Assembly: GCA_945929965.1 (NCBI GenBank)
Contig: CAMEOT010000015.1
Coordinates: 1 to 64,000, forward strand
DNA from: an uncultured Lachnospiraceae bacterium
GTDB taxonomy: Bacteria; Bacillota; Clostridia; Lachnospirales; Lachnospiraceae
Reading direction: 5' to 3'
Length of the DNA stretch: 64,000 nt
In this document: in pieces, positions 36,000 through 45,612 of the stretch
Layout: each line of letters starts with the position of its first letter
Numbering within the stretch: position 1 is the stretch's first letter
Notes under the pieces: model-generated
What the model saw: the letters and a program-made list of their open reading frames with translations, nothing else
What the model was told of the DNA's origin: nothing
Databases searched by the model: none
Program-made: the position numbers and the translations under genes

Positions 36000-36968
36000 T
36001 TATGAATAGTTGTCTTTTGGAAACAGGTCACCCTGACGGATGCCCTGTTTTTTCATTCGATGGTGCAATTCGTTGAGAACACCGCGCTTGTTCATACTCC
36101 AGGTGGGAGCGATCAACAGATTTTTCGGTCCGTCACCGGTGACCCGGTGGATCACGATGTCGGGGGACAGATGGGCGAGACAGGAGATGACCAAATCGAT
36201 ATAGGCATCGAAAGTCAGAGCCTCGAACTTCCCTGCTAGGTAATCGTCCGCCAGATCGGTGTCTTTCAGCACATGCAAGAGCTGCAATTTGATGCCGAAA
36301 GGCTGGATCCGGTTTAGATAATCCATTGTCTGAAGCAGCTGAATATTCGTTTCCCCTGGGAGTCCCAGGATCGTGTGGACGATAAATGGAATCTGCAAAG
36401 CCTTAAGATCTGCACATGCTTGTTCAAAACAGGACAGCGGATAACCTCTGCGGATATAGCGGGCGGTATCTTCGTGGATGGTCTGAAGCCCCAATTCGAT
36501 CCAGAGAAACTTGTCCGGATATTCGTCACGTAGCTTCGCCAGCAGGTCCAGTACTTCTATGCCCAGACAGTCCGGTCTCGTGGCAATGGAGATCCCACAC
36601 ACATCCGGATGGTCCAGGGCAGAACGATACACCTCTTCCAGATAAGGGAGAGGGGCATAGGTGTTGGTATATGCCTGAAAATAGGCAATCAGATCCTGCC
36701 CGGTTGCTTTGCTGCCGAAATTAGCCATACCTTCCGTGAGCTGTTCCTGCATTGACTTGCCTGCCATGTCCACAGCAAAATCGCCGCTACCGCCTCTGCT
36801 ACAAAAGATACAACCCCGAGTGCCAAGGGTGCCGTCCCGATTGGGACAGGACATCCGGGCATTCAGGGCTATTTTATAGCATTTATGGTGAAATGTATTT
36901 TTACAATAGGAATCCAGAGAGTAGTAGGGCTTGCCGTGCCATTCTCTTTTTATGTTATCCGGATACAT
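36000..36968 (-). CDS. Radical SAM protein, TIGR01212/YhcC family
   Basis: 322 residues. The radical SAM cluster motif is CPNRDGTLGTRGCIFCSRGG, a spaced Cys set typical of the YhcC family rather than the short CxxxCxxC of most radical SAM enzymes. Other family blocks are KPYYSLDSYCKNTFHHKCYKI, LWIELGLQTIHEDTARYIRRGY and VHTILGLPGE. The biochemical role in bacteria is not established. Its ATG overlaps the malic enzyme stop (TAATG), so translation is coupled. Confidence 0.88.
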   Translation of the reverse strand: MYPDNIKREWHGKPYYSLDSYCKNTFHHKCYKIALNARMSCPNRDGTLGTRGCIFCSRGGSGDFAVDMAGKSMQEQLTEGMANFGSKATGQDLIAYFQAYTNTYAPLPYLEEVYRSALDHPDVCGISIATRPDCLGIEVLDLLAKLRDEYPDKFLWIELGLQTIHEDTARYIRRGYPLSCFEQACADLKALQIPFIVHTILGLPGETNIQLLQTMDYLNRIQPFGIKLQLLHVLKDTDLADDYLAGKFEALTFDAYIDLVISCLAHLSPDIVIHRVTGDGPKNLLIAPTWSMNKRGVLNELHHRMKKQGIRQGDLFPKDNYS

Positions 36969-38119
36969 TAGCGGATATGACTCTTCACGGCATTGGCTAC
37001 GACTTCTGCTACCTGGGGATCGAAGGCTTCCGGCATGATATTATCATCGGAGAGCTTGTCTGCAGGTACCAGCCCGGCGATGGCTTCGGCAGCGGCTAAC
37101 TTCATCTCTTCAGTGATCTGGGTAGCGCGTCCTTCCAGGGCACCCTTGAAGATACCGGGGAATGCTACCACGTTGTTCACCTGATTGGGAAAATCACTGC
37201 GGCCGGTTCCAACGACACGGGCACCGGCTGCCTTTGCCACATCCGGCATGATCTCGGGAACGGGATTTGCCATGGCGAACAGGATGGAATCATGGTTCAT
37301 GGAAGCTACCATTTCGGGAGTAACGATGTTAGGAGCGGAGACACCGATGAAGACATCAGCACCCTTCAGAGCATCGGCAAGAGAACCAGTTTCGTTATTT
37401 AAGTTGGTAACCTCGGTCATTTTTTTCTGCATCCAGTTCAAGCCCTCGGTATCTTTAGAAACGATACCTACTTTATCACACATGATGATATTGGGGAAAC
37501 CATAGGTCAGAAGCAGCCTGGTAATCGCCACACCGGCGCTTCCGGCACCGTTTACCACTACGCGGCAGTCTTCCTTTTTCTTACCGACTACCTTCAGGGC
37601 ATTAATGACACCGGCGAGTACGACGATGGCGGTACCGTGCTGGTCATCATGGAATACAGGAATGTCCAAAATCTCCTTCAGACGTTCCTCAATTTCGAAG
37701 CAGCGGGGGGCGCTGATGTCTTCCAGATTGATGCCGCCAAATCCGGGAGCCAGATAGGTCACTGCCTTGATGATCTCTTCAGTATCCTGCGTATCTAAGC
37801 AGATGGGAACGGCGTTCACATTGCCGAATTCCTTGAAGAGGACTGCCTTGCCTTCCATAACGGGCATTGCTGCATAGGGTCCGATGTTACCGAGTCCCAA
37901 AACGGCACTTCCGTCGGAGACAACGGCCACGGTATTGGCTTTCATGGTGTATTTATAAGCAGCTTCCTTATCCTGGGCAATTACCTTGCAGGGCTCCGCA
38001 ACACCGGGAGTATATGCAATCGCCAGATCCTCACGGGTCTTTACCGGAGTCTTGGATACGGTTTCAAGTTTACCGTTCCATTTTTCGTGCATCAGTAACG
38101 CTTTTTCGTTGGTTGTCAT
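36968..38119 (-). CDS. NAD(P)-dependent malic enzyme
   Basis: 383 residues, the short bacterial malic enzyme that oxidatively decarboxylates malate to pyruvate. Visible: IAYTPGVAEPCKVI at the substrate site, VLGLGNIGPYAAMPVMEGKAVLF, DDQHGTAIVVLAG (metal site) and the Rossmann motif VVNGAGSAGVAITRLLL. ATG 38119 has AAAGAGG upstream and gives the family start TNEKALLMHEKW; the longer frame to 38266 has none. It opens the operon malic enzyme - radical SAM - DUF4364. Confidence 0.93.
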   Translation of the reverse strand: MTTNEKALLMHEKWNGKLETVSKTPVKTREDLAIAYTPGVAEPCKVIAQDKEAAYKYTMKANTVAVVSDGSAVLGLGNIGPYAAMPVMEGKAVLFKEFGNVNAVPICLDTQDTEEIIKAVTYLAPGFGGINLEDISAPRCFEIEERLKEILDIPVFHDDQHGTAIVVLAGVINALKVVGKKKEDCRVVVNGAGSAGVAITRLLLTYGFPNIIMCDKVGIVSKDTEGLNWMQKKMTEVTNLNNETGSLADALKGADVFIGVSAPNIVTPEMVASMNHDSILFAMANPVPEIMPDVAKAAGARVVGTGRSDFPNQVNNVVAFPGIFKGALEGRATQITEEMKLAAAEAIAGLVPADKLSDDNIMPEAFDPQVAEVVANAVKSHIR

Positions 38120-38531
38120 GACAATACCTCTTTCTTTGATTATTTGATGTCTACGGATTGTTCCGTGCTGCGCACTCTCACAATCCGCCCCAATATTCGC
38201 ATATCGTGGGATTATCATCCCGCTTTTATGCTCATATCGGGGCGGGACATAAGGTCTTTCACCCACTTATGAGCAAGCTCATGTGGGCTTAGACCTTTTG
38301 ACCCTGGCATCAGATGTATTACGTTATGAACTATGATATAATAGAATCCAGTACTTCGCAAGGATTTGTAAAAAAATAATTTTGGGACTTCCTATTTTAA
38401 AAAATATATATTATAATAAACGCAGATGTAGTTTTAATATCTATTTTATTTCATTGACACATCAGGATAGATCAGGAGTATTCCCCTAAGTGAACAGTTT
38501 GCAGAGTATATAATGAATACAGGAGGAGCAT
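38120..38531. other. 412-bp divergent intergenic with strong hairpins
   Basis: Between the malic enzyme and rho starts. Holds GTGGGAT-TATC-ATCCCGC (about 38206-38224) and a long hairpin at 38251-38297 (AAGGTCT, CCCAC and ATGAG arms pairing with CTCAT, GTGGG and AGACCTT around a CAAG loop). CATATCG-type sequence occurs twice. No ORF is convincing. AGGAGG at 38520-38525 serves rho. Confidence 0.5.
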
Positions 38532-40019
38532 ATGAGGGAAAAATATGAATCACTTGCATTAGTGCAGTTGAAGGAACTGGCAAAAGTGCGTGGCCTGAAG
38601 GGTACTTCCACAATGAAAAAGGCGGAGCTGGTAGAAGCCATGCTGGCAGAAGATGAGCGCTTGAAAAAAGAGGAAGAAGCGAAGGTAGCGGCAGCCAGAC
38701 AGACAGCAGCAACAAGCGGAGAGCCGGAGAGAATAGAGCGTCCTGTAAGACAGGATCGTCCTTACAGACAAAAGCCGCAGGAGAACGGTGCAGCAGAGAA
38801 TGTTGGAGCGAGAAGCGAAGCTTATACCAAGGAACGGTCCTTTAACCCGAACAATGTGGCTTATGACGAGAGTCAGTATCCCAAGGAATTAGACAGTGGT
38901 ATTGAAGCCAGCGGTATCCTGGAGGTAATGCCGGATGGTTACGGATTTATCCGCTGCGAGAATTACATGCCCGGTGAGAATGATGTCTATGTGGCACCCA
39001 GTCAGATCCGCCGTTTTGGACTGAAGACCGGCGATATTCTGAAGGGTAACAAGCGGATCAAGACGCAGCAGGAGAAGTTCAGTGCGCTGCTGTTTGTTAA
39101 GAGCATTAACGGCTATACCGTAGAAGAGTCTGCCAAGAGAATGGCATTTGAAGATATGACTCCGATCTTCCCCGATGAGCGGATCAAAATGGAGACTCCC
39201 GGCTGCAGTGTAGCCATGAGAGTTATGGATCTGGTGAGTCCTGTCGGTAAGGGACAGCGTGGTATGATCGTATCCCCGCCCAAGGCAGGCAAGACCACCC
39301 TGTTAAAAGAGGTGGCAAAGTCCATTTTAAGTGGCAATCCCAAGATGCATATGCTGATCCTGCTGATCGATGAACGACCTGAGGAAGTTACCGATATTAA
39401 GGAAGCAATCCACGGAGATAATGTAGAAGTCATTTACTCTACTTTCGACGAACTTCCCGAGCATCATAAGAGAGTATCCGAGATGGTGATCGAGCGCGCA
39501 AAGCGTCTTGTAGAACATAAAAAGGATGTCGTGATCCTGCTTGACAGTATCACCCGTCTGACCAGAGCGTATAACCTGGTGGTTCCCCCCAGTGGACGTA
39601 CTCTGTCCGGTGGTCTGGATCCTGCCGCACTCCATATGCCCAAGAGATTCTTCGGTGCAGCCCGTAATATGCGTGAGGGCGGAAGCCTGACGATTCTGGC
39701 GACCGCACTGGTAGAGACCGGAAGTAAGATGGATGATGTGGTATACGAGGAATTCAAGGGAACCGGTAACATGGAAATGGTTCTGGACAGAAAACTGTCC
39801 GAGAAGCGCATTTTCCCGGCTATCGACCTTGCAAAGTCCGGCACCAGAAGAGAAGACCTGCTGTTAACTCCGGAAGAACTGGAAGCCATCAATATCATGC
39901 GTAAGGCGCTGAATGGACTGAAGCCCGATGAGGCAACCGACCGAATTCTGGATATGTTTGCTCATACACGCAACAATGGGGAATTTGTGAACATGGTGAA
40001 GAAGAATCACTTCATTTAA
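38532..40019 (+). CDS. rho: Transcription termination factor Rho
   Basis: 495 residues. The N-terminal Rho_N helix domain (LALVQLKELAKVRGLKGTSTMKKAELVEAML) is followed by an Arg/Glu/Gln-rich insert (about 55-115), the RNA-binding cold-shock fold (EVMPDGYGFIRCENYMPGENDVYV), and the ATPase core with Walker A PKAGKTTLLKE, LIDERPEEVTD and the Q-loop region around VVPPSGRTLSGGLDPAAL. It is a hexameric RNA helicase that ends transcription. AGGAGGAG precedes the ATG. It heads a translation-related block (rpmE, DUF1385, prmC, prfA). Confidence 0.97.
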   Translation: MREKYESLALVQLKELAKVRGLKGTSTMKKAELVEAMLAEDERLKKEEEAKVAAARQTAATSGEPERIERPVRQDRPYRQKPQENGAAENVGARSEAYTKERSFNPNNVAYDESQYPKELDSGIEASGILEVMPDGYGFIRCENYMPGENDVYVAPSQIRRFGLKTGDILKGNKRIKTQQEKFSALLFVKSINGYTVEESAKRMAFEDMTPIFPDERIKMETPGCSVAMRVMDLVSPVGKGQRGMIVSPPKAGKTTLLKEVAKSILSGNPKMHMLILLIDERPEEVTDIKEAIHGDNVEVIYSTFDELPEHHKRVSEMVIERAKRLVEHKKDVVILLDSITRLTRAYNLVVPPSGRTLSGGLDPAALHMPKRFFGAARNMREGGSLTILATALVETGSKMDDVVYEEFKGTGNMEMVLDRKLSEKRIFPAIDLAKSGTRREDLLLTPEELEAINIMRKALNGLKPDEATDRILDMFAHTRNNGEFVNMVKKNHFI

Positions 40020-40054
40020 TTATCTGATTATCGCAAAAAATGTTAAAATAAGTC

Positions 40055-40083
40055 TTGCACCGCATCTTTTCTTATGGTACAAT
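40055..40083 (+). promoter_or_regulatory. rpmE promoter
   Basis: TTGCAC (40055-40060), 17-bp spacer, TACAAT (40078-40083) with an extended TGG, 83 bp before the rpmE start. Confidence 0.75.
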
Positions 40084-40165
40084 AATACCGCTGTTTGTGG
40101 TTCCATAAGCAGTGAGGATGAGAACAAGAACTTATACACGACATTTTTATAGAGAGGTGAAAGAA

Positions 40166-40366
40166 ATGAAAGAAGGAATCCATCCCGCTTACTACCAGGC
40201 AACTGTAACCTGCAACTGTGGTAACACATTTGTAACCGGCTCCACCAAGCCCGAGCTTCACGTAGAAGTTTGCTCCAAGTGTCATTCATTCTACACTGGC
40301 CAGCAGAAGTCTGCAAGAACCGATGGCCGTATTGATAAGTTCAATAAGAAATACGGTGTTAAATAA
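40166..40366 (+). CDS. rpmE: 50S ribosomal protein L31
   Basis: 66 residues. Start [19 protein letters not shown] and the later [13 protein letters not shown] give the Cys pairs of the zinc-binding L31 type (CxC and CxxC), so this is the zinc form rather than the zinc-free paralogue. AGAGGTGA lies 5 bases before ATG 40166; the longer frame from 40112 includes promoter-proximal sequence and is rejected. It has its own promoter and terminator. Confidence 0.96.
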   Translation: MKEGIHPAYYQATVTCNCGNTFVTGSTKPELHVEVCSKCHSFYTGQQKSARTDGRIDKFNKKYGVK

Positions 40367-40379
40367 GATTGCAAGCGAA

Positions 40380-40413
40380 CGGTTGAGGTATTCTTATCTC
40401 AACCGTTTCTTGT
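40380..40413 (+). terminator. rpmE terminator
   Basis: AACGGTTGAG pairs perfectly with CTCAACCGTT around a 10-nt loop, followed by TCTTG. Confidence 0.75.
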
Positions 40414-40482
40414 CGTACAGAAAGTGCGTTCCTATACGACAAAAAGGATTCTGTTTTATACTGCATTACGAGGACAATGTTT

Positions 40483-41478
40483 ATGGCTAGAAGAAAGAGT
40501 CGTTATTCCGGTATCGGCGGACAGGCCGTGCTGGAAGGCGTTATGATGAAAAATAAAGAAAAATACGCGGTAGCGGTCCGCAAGCCGGACGGTGAGATCG
40601 ATGTGGAAGTGGAGACCTATCAGGGACTGGCTCATGGCAGCAGGATCAAGGAGCTTCCCTTTATCCGCGGTATTTTTAATTTCCTGGATTCTCTGATCCT
40701 GGGAACCAGAGCGTTAAATTATTCTGCTTCCTTTTATGAAGAGGAGGACAGTAAGGAGACGAAGTTCGATAAAGCAATGAATAAAATGAGCGGCGGTAAC
40801 GGAGAAAAACTGCTGTCCGGTATCGTGACGGTGATCTCAGTCGTACTGGCAGTGGGAATCTTCATTGTACTTCCTTATTTTATTTCATCGCTGTTTGAGA
40901 GCTTTATCCGCAATCGATCCCTGATGGCGATCATTGAGGGCGTGATCCGTATTGCCCTGTTTTTATTGTATGTATGGGGCATCAGTGCCATGAAGGATAT
41001 CCGCAGACTGTACCAGTATCACGGCGCGGAGCACAAATGCATCAACTGTATCGAGAAGGGCAGACCGCTGACAGTGCACAACGTGATGCGCAGCTCCAGA
41101 CTGCATAAGCGCTGCGGTACCAGCTTTATTTTCTTTGTTATGTTGGTAAGTATCGTGCTGTTTTTCTTTATTCAGGTGGACAATGTAGCGGAGAAGGTGA
41201 TCCTTCGTATTCTGCTGATGCCTGTTGTGGCAGGAATCTCTTATGAGATCATTCGTCTGGCAGGACGCACGGACAATATCTTTATTAAGATTCTGTCGAC
41301 CCCCGGTATGTGGATTCAGCGTATGACCACCAAGGAGCCGGATGAGAGTATGGCAGAGGTTGCTATCGCTTCCGTAGAAGCAGTATTCGACTGGAAGAAA
41401 TATTTACAGGATACTTTCGGTTATGAGGTCGATGAGAGCTGGGCGCAGGATGCCAAACCGGCAGAACCTGAGGATTAA
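40483..41478 (+). CDS. DUF1385 membrane protein (YqhQ-like)
   Basis: 331 residues. Start ARRKSRYSGIGGQAVLEGVMMKNKEKYAVAVR is the DUF1385 signature, with RGIFNFLDSLILGTRAL following. At least three or four hydrophobic helices (about 108-135, 150-172, 215-235). YQYHGAEHKCINCIEKG and RSSRLHKRCGTSF contribute conserved His and Cys that could bind metal. Family function is not established; in Firmicutes it commonly lies next to rpmE, prmC and prfA as here. ATG 40483 gives better ribosome-site spacing than 40477. Confidence 0.88.
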   Translation: MARRKSRYSGIGGQAVLEGVMMKNKEKYAVAVRKPDGEIDVEVETYQGLAHGSRIKELPFIRGIFNFLDSLILGTRALNYSASFYEEEDSKETKFDKAMNKMSGGNGEKLLSGIVTVISVVLAVGIFIVLPYFISSLFESFIRNRSLMAIIEGVIRIALFLLYVWGISAMKDIRRLYQYHGAEHKCINCIEKGRPLTVHNVMRSSRLHKRCGTSFIFFVMLVSIVLFFFIQVDNVAEKVILRILLMPVVAGISYEIIRLAGRTDNIFIKILSTPGMWIQRMTTKEPDESMAEVAIASVEAVFDWKKYLQDTFGYEVDESWAQDAKPAEPED

Positions 41479-41479
41479 G

Positions 41480-42334
41480 ATGACTTACCGGGAATGTTAT
41501 GAACAGGGCTGCCGCACCTTACAGGCAGCGGGAATCGAAGAAGCGATACTGGATGCGAGACTTCTGTTAGAAGCTGTGTGCGGTACGGACCGCAATGATC
41601 TGCTGGTGCACGGCGAACAGCCGGTGATGCCACAAGCGGAAGAAAAGTATCTGAACTGGATCCGTCAGCGCGCGGAGCATATTCCTCTGCAGCAGCTGAC
41701 CGGTGAGCAGGATTTTATGGGGCTGACCTTTAGCGTCAATGAGCATGTGCTGATCCCGAGGCAGGATACCGAGATCCTGGTGGAGGAGGTATTGAAGGAA
41801 CTCCATGACAGGATGCGGATACTGGATATGTGTACGGGCTCCGGATGTATTCTGTTAAGCCTGCTGCATTACAGCAATGACTGTGAAGGACTGGGTGTGG
41901 ATCTGTCAGCTGAGGCCCTGGAAGTGGCAGGACGAAATGCCTTGAAGGTGCTTACCCCGGAAAAAGCGGAGCATGCGCATTTTTTACAGAGTGATCTGTT
42001 TGAAAAGGTGGAGGGAAAATTTGAGATCATCGTGTCGAATCCGCCTTACATCGCCAGTGCGAAAGTAGACAAGCTGATGCCGGAGGTGAGGGATCATGAA
42101 CCCAGGATGGCATTAGACGGTACGGAGGATGGTTTACATTTTTACCGCCGTATCATTAAAGAAGCAGGAAAACATCTGGTGAACAGCGGAATGCTCTTTT
42201 TTGAGATCGGATATGACCAGGGACAGGCTGTGTCGGAACTGATGCGCGCCGGTGGGTACCGCGAGGTACAGGTGGTGCAGGATTATGCCGGTCTGGACCG
42301 GGTAGTACTAGGGACTTATTGTGAGAGGAATTAG
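41480..42334 (+). CDS. prmC: Release factor glutamine methyltransferase
   Basis: 284 residues. PrmC (HemK) N5-methylates the GGQ glutamine of release factors. The N-terminal helical domain ([12 protein letters not shown]-type segment, [16 protein letters not shown]) is followed by the SAM site [16 protein letters not shown] and the catalytic NPPY in [11 protein letters not shown]. The start ATG is one base after the DUF1385 stop with GAGG six bases upstream. prfA, its substrate gene, begins 3 bp downstream, so enzyme and substrate are co-expressed. Confidence 0.95.
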   Translation: MTYRECYEQGCRTLQAAGIEEAILDARLLLEAVCGTDRNDLLVHGEQPVMPQAEEKYLNWIRQRAEHIPLQQLTGEQDFMGLTFSVNEHVLIPRQDTEILVEEVLKELHDRMRILDMCTGSGCILLSLLHYSNDCEGLGVDLSAEALEVAGRNALKVLTPEKAEHAHFLQSDLFEKVEGKFEIIVSNPPYIASAKVDKLMPEVRDHEPRMALDGTEDGLHFYRRIIKEAGKHLVNSGMLFFEIGYDQGQAVSELMRAGGYREVQVVQDYAGLDRVVLGTYCERN

Positions 42335-42336
42335 TT

Positions 42337-43413
42337 ATGTTTGACAAGTTAGAAGATTTATTAATTCGTTTTGAAGAGATCATGGGTGAACTGCATGAGC
42401 CCACGGTCACGAATAACCAGGAACGTTTCCGTAAGCTGATGAAGGAACAGAGTGATCTGACTCCCATCGTGGACGCATATACAGAGTACAAAAAGTGCAA
42501 GCAGGATATCGAAGATTCTCTTTCCATGCTGGAAGAAGAAAAAGACGATGAAATGCGCGAGATGATCAAGGAGACGTTAAATGACAGCAAGAAACGTGTG
42601 GAAGAGCTGGAGCAGGAGCTGAAGATCCTGTTACTGCCCAAGGATCCTAACGATGACAAGAACGTAATCGTGGAGATCCGTGCCGGTGCCGGTGGCGATG
42701 AGGCTGCGCTGTTCGCAGCGGAGATCTATCGTATGTATGTGCATTATGCCGAGAAGCAGCGTTGGAAGGTAGAGCTGATCAATGTGGATGAGATCGGTAT
42801 CGGTGGTATGAAGGAAGTACAGTTTACCATCAGCGGACAGGGTGCTTACTCCAAGATGAAGTATGAGAGTGGCGTACATCGTGTACAGCGTGTACCTGAG
42901 ACCGAAAGCGGCGGACGTATCCATACCTCCACCATCAGTGTGGCGGTTATGCCGGAGGTGGATGATGATATTGATATCGTCATCGAGGACAAGGATATCC
43001 GTATCGATGTCATGAGAGCATCCGGTAACGGCGGTCAGTGTGTCAACACCACCGACTCTGCGGTACGTCTGACCCACTATCCTTCCGGAATCGTGGTATA
43101 CAGCCAGACAGAGAAGTCTCAGATCCAGAACAAGGCGAAGGCATTCGCACTGTTGAAATCCAAGCTGTATGACATCGAGCAGCAGCAGAGACACGATGCG
43201 GAAGCAGAGATGCGCCGCAGCCAGATCGGTACCGGAGACCGCTCTGAGAAGATCCGTACCTACAACTTCCCGCAGGGCCGTGTCACCGACCATCGTATCG
43301 GCCTGACCCTGTATAAGTTAGACAAGATCATGAACGGAGATATCGAAGAGATCATCGACGCCTGCATCGCAGCCGACCAGGCAGCCAAGCTGGCTAAGAT
43401 GAATGAAGAATAA
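42337..43413 (+). CDS. prfA: Peptide chain release factor 1
   Basis: 358 residues. RF1 ends translation at UAA and UAG. The GGQ loop is in [22 protein letters not shown], the tripeptide-recognition region lies in the preceding domain ([27 protein letters not shown]), and the N-terminal coiled coil is intact. It has no frameshift of the RF2 type. It closes the prmC-prfA pair and is followed by a strong terminator. Confidence 0.97.
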   Translation: MFDKLEDLLIRFEEIMGELHEPTVTNNQERFRKLMKEQSDLTPIVDAYTEYKKCKQDIEDSLSMLEEEKDDEMREMIKETLNDSKKRVEELEQELKILLLPKDPNDDKNVIVEIRAGAGGDEAALFAAEIYRMYVHYAEKQRWKVELINVDEIGIGGMKEVQFTISGQGAYSKMKYESGVHRVQRVPETESGGRIHTSTISVAVMPEVDDDIDIVIEDKDIRIDVMRASGNGGQCVNTTDSAVRLTHYPSGIVVYSQTEKSQIQNKAKAFALLKSKLYDIEQQQRHDAEAEMRRSQIGTGDRSEKIRTYNFPQGRVTDHRIGLTLYKLDKIMNGDIEEIIDACIAADQAAKLAKMNEE

Positions 43414-43420
43414 AATGGTA

Positions 43421-43462
43421 AAAGAAACGGTCTTTGGCATAAGTCAAAAGACCGTTTCTTTA
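43421..43462 (+). terminator. prfA terminator
   Basis: AAAGAAACGGTCTTT pairs with AAAGACCGTTTCTTT around GGCATAAGTC-type loop; clear intrinsic terminator. Confidence 0.85.
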
Positions 43463-43546
43463 TGTATACTTTTAATGAATAGTTACAAAATAATTTGAAA
43501 AAGGACATAGTTATGGCATAATTATACTATAAAGGAGGGGGAAACG

Positions 43547-44299
43547 ATGGGAAAGTATACAGCATGGAAAATGAAAGCTGCAATATGTGATGATACGGTA
43601 GAAGATGCGGAGTTCATAGAAAAACATATAAAAGATTATTTCATGACAAAAAGCATTCCTCATGAATGTAATGTATATCAGAGCAGTAAGGCATTGTGGT
43701 ATGAAATTGAGGATGGTCAAGCGTTTGATCTGTTGTTTTTGGATATCGAAATGCAGGAATTAAATGGCTTTGAACTGGCAACTAAAATTCAGGAAACAGC
43801 ACCGGATATTCTGATCATTTTTGTGTCAGCTTACGAGAGTTATGTGTATAAATCATTTGAATTCCGACCATTTCGTTTTATTCCGAAGCAACAAATGGAG
43901 AGCATGATCACACAGGCACTGGAGGCAGCATTCAGGGAAATTGTATCACGTACCTCAGAGGTTTATATTGCAGAAAATCAACAGGGCATAGAAAAAATCC
44001 CATTTAGAAAAATTGTATATATTTGGAGAGAAGGCAAGTATTTATATATTGAAAAGACAGATGCTACCAGGTGTAAGGTAAGGAGTTCCTTAAAAAAGAT
44101 ATCGGAGAAATTACCGGAAGATGAATTCGTATGGGTGGATCGGGGATATTTGTGTAATTTATATCATGTGAAACAGATCAAAGATAACCAGATGGTTTTA
44201 TCTACGGGGCAGCAATTATACATCGGAGAACGACGGCTGGCACGATTAAAACATCGAATAATGGAATATTGGCAGGCAGGTACGATGAATGGAGAGTAG
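43547..44299 (+). CDS. LytTR-family response regulator (AgrA-like)
   Basis: 250 residues. Receiver domain with AICDDT acidic pair, phospho-Asp in LLFLDIEMQELNGFELA, and conserved Lys region RFIPKQQ, then a LytTR DNA-binding domain (about 145-240: RKIVYIWREGKYLYIEK, WVDRGYLCNLYHVKQIKDNQMVLSTGQQLYIGERR). It would bind paired direct repeats. AAGGAGGGG precedes ATG 43547. It forms a two-component pair with the overlapping GHKL kinase gene, the Agr quorum-sensing layout without agrB/agrD. Confidence 0.9.
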   Translation: MGKYTAWKMKAAICDDTVEDAEFIEKHIKDYFMTKSIPHECNVYQSSKALWYEIEDGQAFDLLFLDIEMQELNGFELATKIQETAPDILIIFVSAYESYVYKSFEFRPFRFIPKQQMESMITQALEAAFREIVSRTSEVYIAENQQGIEKIPFRKIVYIWREGKYLYIEKTDATRCKVRSSLKKISEKLPEDEFVWVDRGYLCNLYHVKQIKDNQMVLSTGQQLYIGERRLARLKHRIMEYWQAGTMNGE

Positions 44300-44306
44300 A
44301 ATACAG

Positions 44307-45497
44307 ATGATCAAAATTCTGTGGAGCATACACAATTCGGCATGGCTTCTGATATGGATGGATATGCTTTTTGATCGGAGAAAATACATAGATTCAGATA
44401 AAAAATTTATTGTAACAATTTTTTTATCGGGAATGCTATGGTATGGTCTGCAAAAGTATTTGTCGTGGATTCCGTTACTGCTACTTCTTACTATTTTGGG
44501 ATACCTGTTATGGAATGGCCCTGTGGAAAAAGTGGCATCCCTTGTAGTCAGTTATGTTTTTATCTGGACTGTTTTACTGGGACTCGTGGAACATTTCTGG
44601 ACAAATGCGGAATTTTGCGCACAGGCAGGATGGCTGATCTTAAATGGGATATTGATATCTGCTATAAGACATAAAGTAATAGGAAAAACTTTTACAGCGT
44701 TGAATCTGTTGAAAACATTTGGCATTGCTTTCTTTAGTACAGCATTTCTGTGTGATTTTTTCATGGATATGATTTATGGAAATGCAATTCAGAATTATGT
44801 TTTCCTGTCCTGCCTGGTGAGTCTGCTTCTTATGGTATGTTTTTACTTCCGCCAATCGCAACTGAAGATGCAAATCTCTGTATTAGATACACAATATGAG
44901 CTGATTGAGAGCCAGTATGTCAGAGCACAGAATTTCTATACAGAAAATGCGAAACTGTATCATGATATCAAACATCATCTGCGAGCGCTGGAGAGACTTC
45001 TGCAAAATGGTGATCGGAGAGAAGCTTTAGCATATATAGAAAGTGTGCAGGAACCGCTGCAGTGTAAAATGATTCCGGTACATACAGGCGTAGATATTGT
45101 AGATACCGTAATTTATGAAGCAAAAGAGAAAGCAGAACAGCGCAATATTCTTTTGGTGGTCGAAACACCGATTCTTCCGTCAGGGCTAAAACTGGGGGAT
45201 AGAGAATTTTGTGTATTATTTGCTAATTTATTGAACAATGCATTGGAAGCAGCAAAAGAACAAATCAGATTGAATATTGCAATAACAGCAGGATTTCTTG
45301 TGATTGAAATGCAGAATGACTATAAGGAAAAACCAGTGGTTAAAAATAATCATTTTGTATCTGAGAGAGAGCAGGATTCGTTAGCGCATGGCTGGGGAAT
45401 GAAGATTATTGAACAAATCGTGGAAAAATATCAAGGAGAATTGTCAATCAGGGTTGATATGCAGGTAAGCATTAAAATATTGATGGACGTGCTATAA
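44307..45497 (+). CDS. GHKL sensor histidine kinase (AgrC-like)
   Basis: About 396 residues. Six or so membrane helices fill the first 190 residues, then a dimerisation helix with the phospho-acceptor His in YHDIKHHLRALERLL (near 225) and a GHKL ATPase with FCVLFANLLNNALEAAKE (N-box) and HGWGMKIIEQIVEKYQG (G-box). This is the peptide-sensor type that partners LytTR regulators. ATG 44307 sits 10 bases after GGAGAG; ATG 44289 is possible and would overlap the regulator by 11 bp. No cognate peptide gene is visible nearby. Confidence 0.87.
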   Translation: MIKILWSIHNSAWLLIWMDMLFDRRKYIDSDKKFIVTIFLSGMLWYGLQKYLSWIPLLLLLTILGYLLWNGPVEKVASLVVSYVFIWTVLLGLVEHFWTNAEFCAQAGWLILNGILISAIRHKVIGKTFTALNLLKTFGIAFFSTAFLCDFFMDMIYGNAIQNYVFLSCLVSLLLMVCFYFRQSQLKMQISVLDTQYELIESQYVRAQNFYTENAKLYHDIKHHLRALERLLQNGDRREALAYIESVQEPLQCKMIPVHTGVDIVDTVIYEAKEKAEQRNILLVVETPILPSGLKLGDREFCVLFANLLNNALEAAKEQIRLNIAITAGFLVIEMQNDYKEKPVVKNNHFVSEREQDSLAHGWGMKIIEQIVEKYQGELSIRVDMQVSIKILMDVL

Positions 45498-45612
45498 TTG
45501 GTGGTCAGATTTCTGCTTTTTGTGGACAAATTATGATAACAATAAAAAAATAAGTTATTATAAAAAAGAACGAAAGAGCAACAAAAGTCTACGAAATTAG
45601 AAGGAGAATTCT

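Noticed and set aside
38119-38266. 49-residue N-terminal extension of malic enzyme
   Set aside because: No ribosome site, and a good one (AAAGAGG) precedes ATG 38119, which gives the normal family start.
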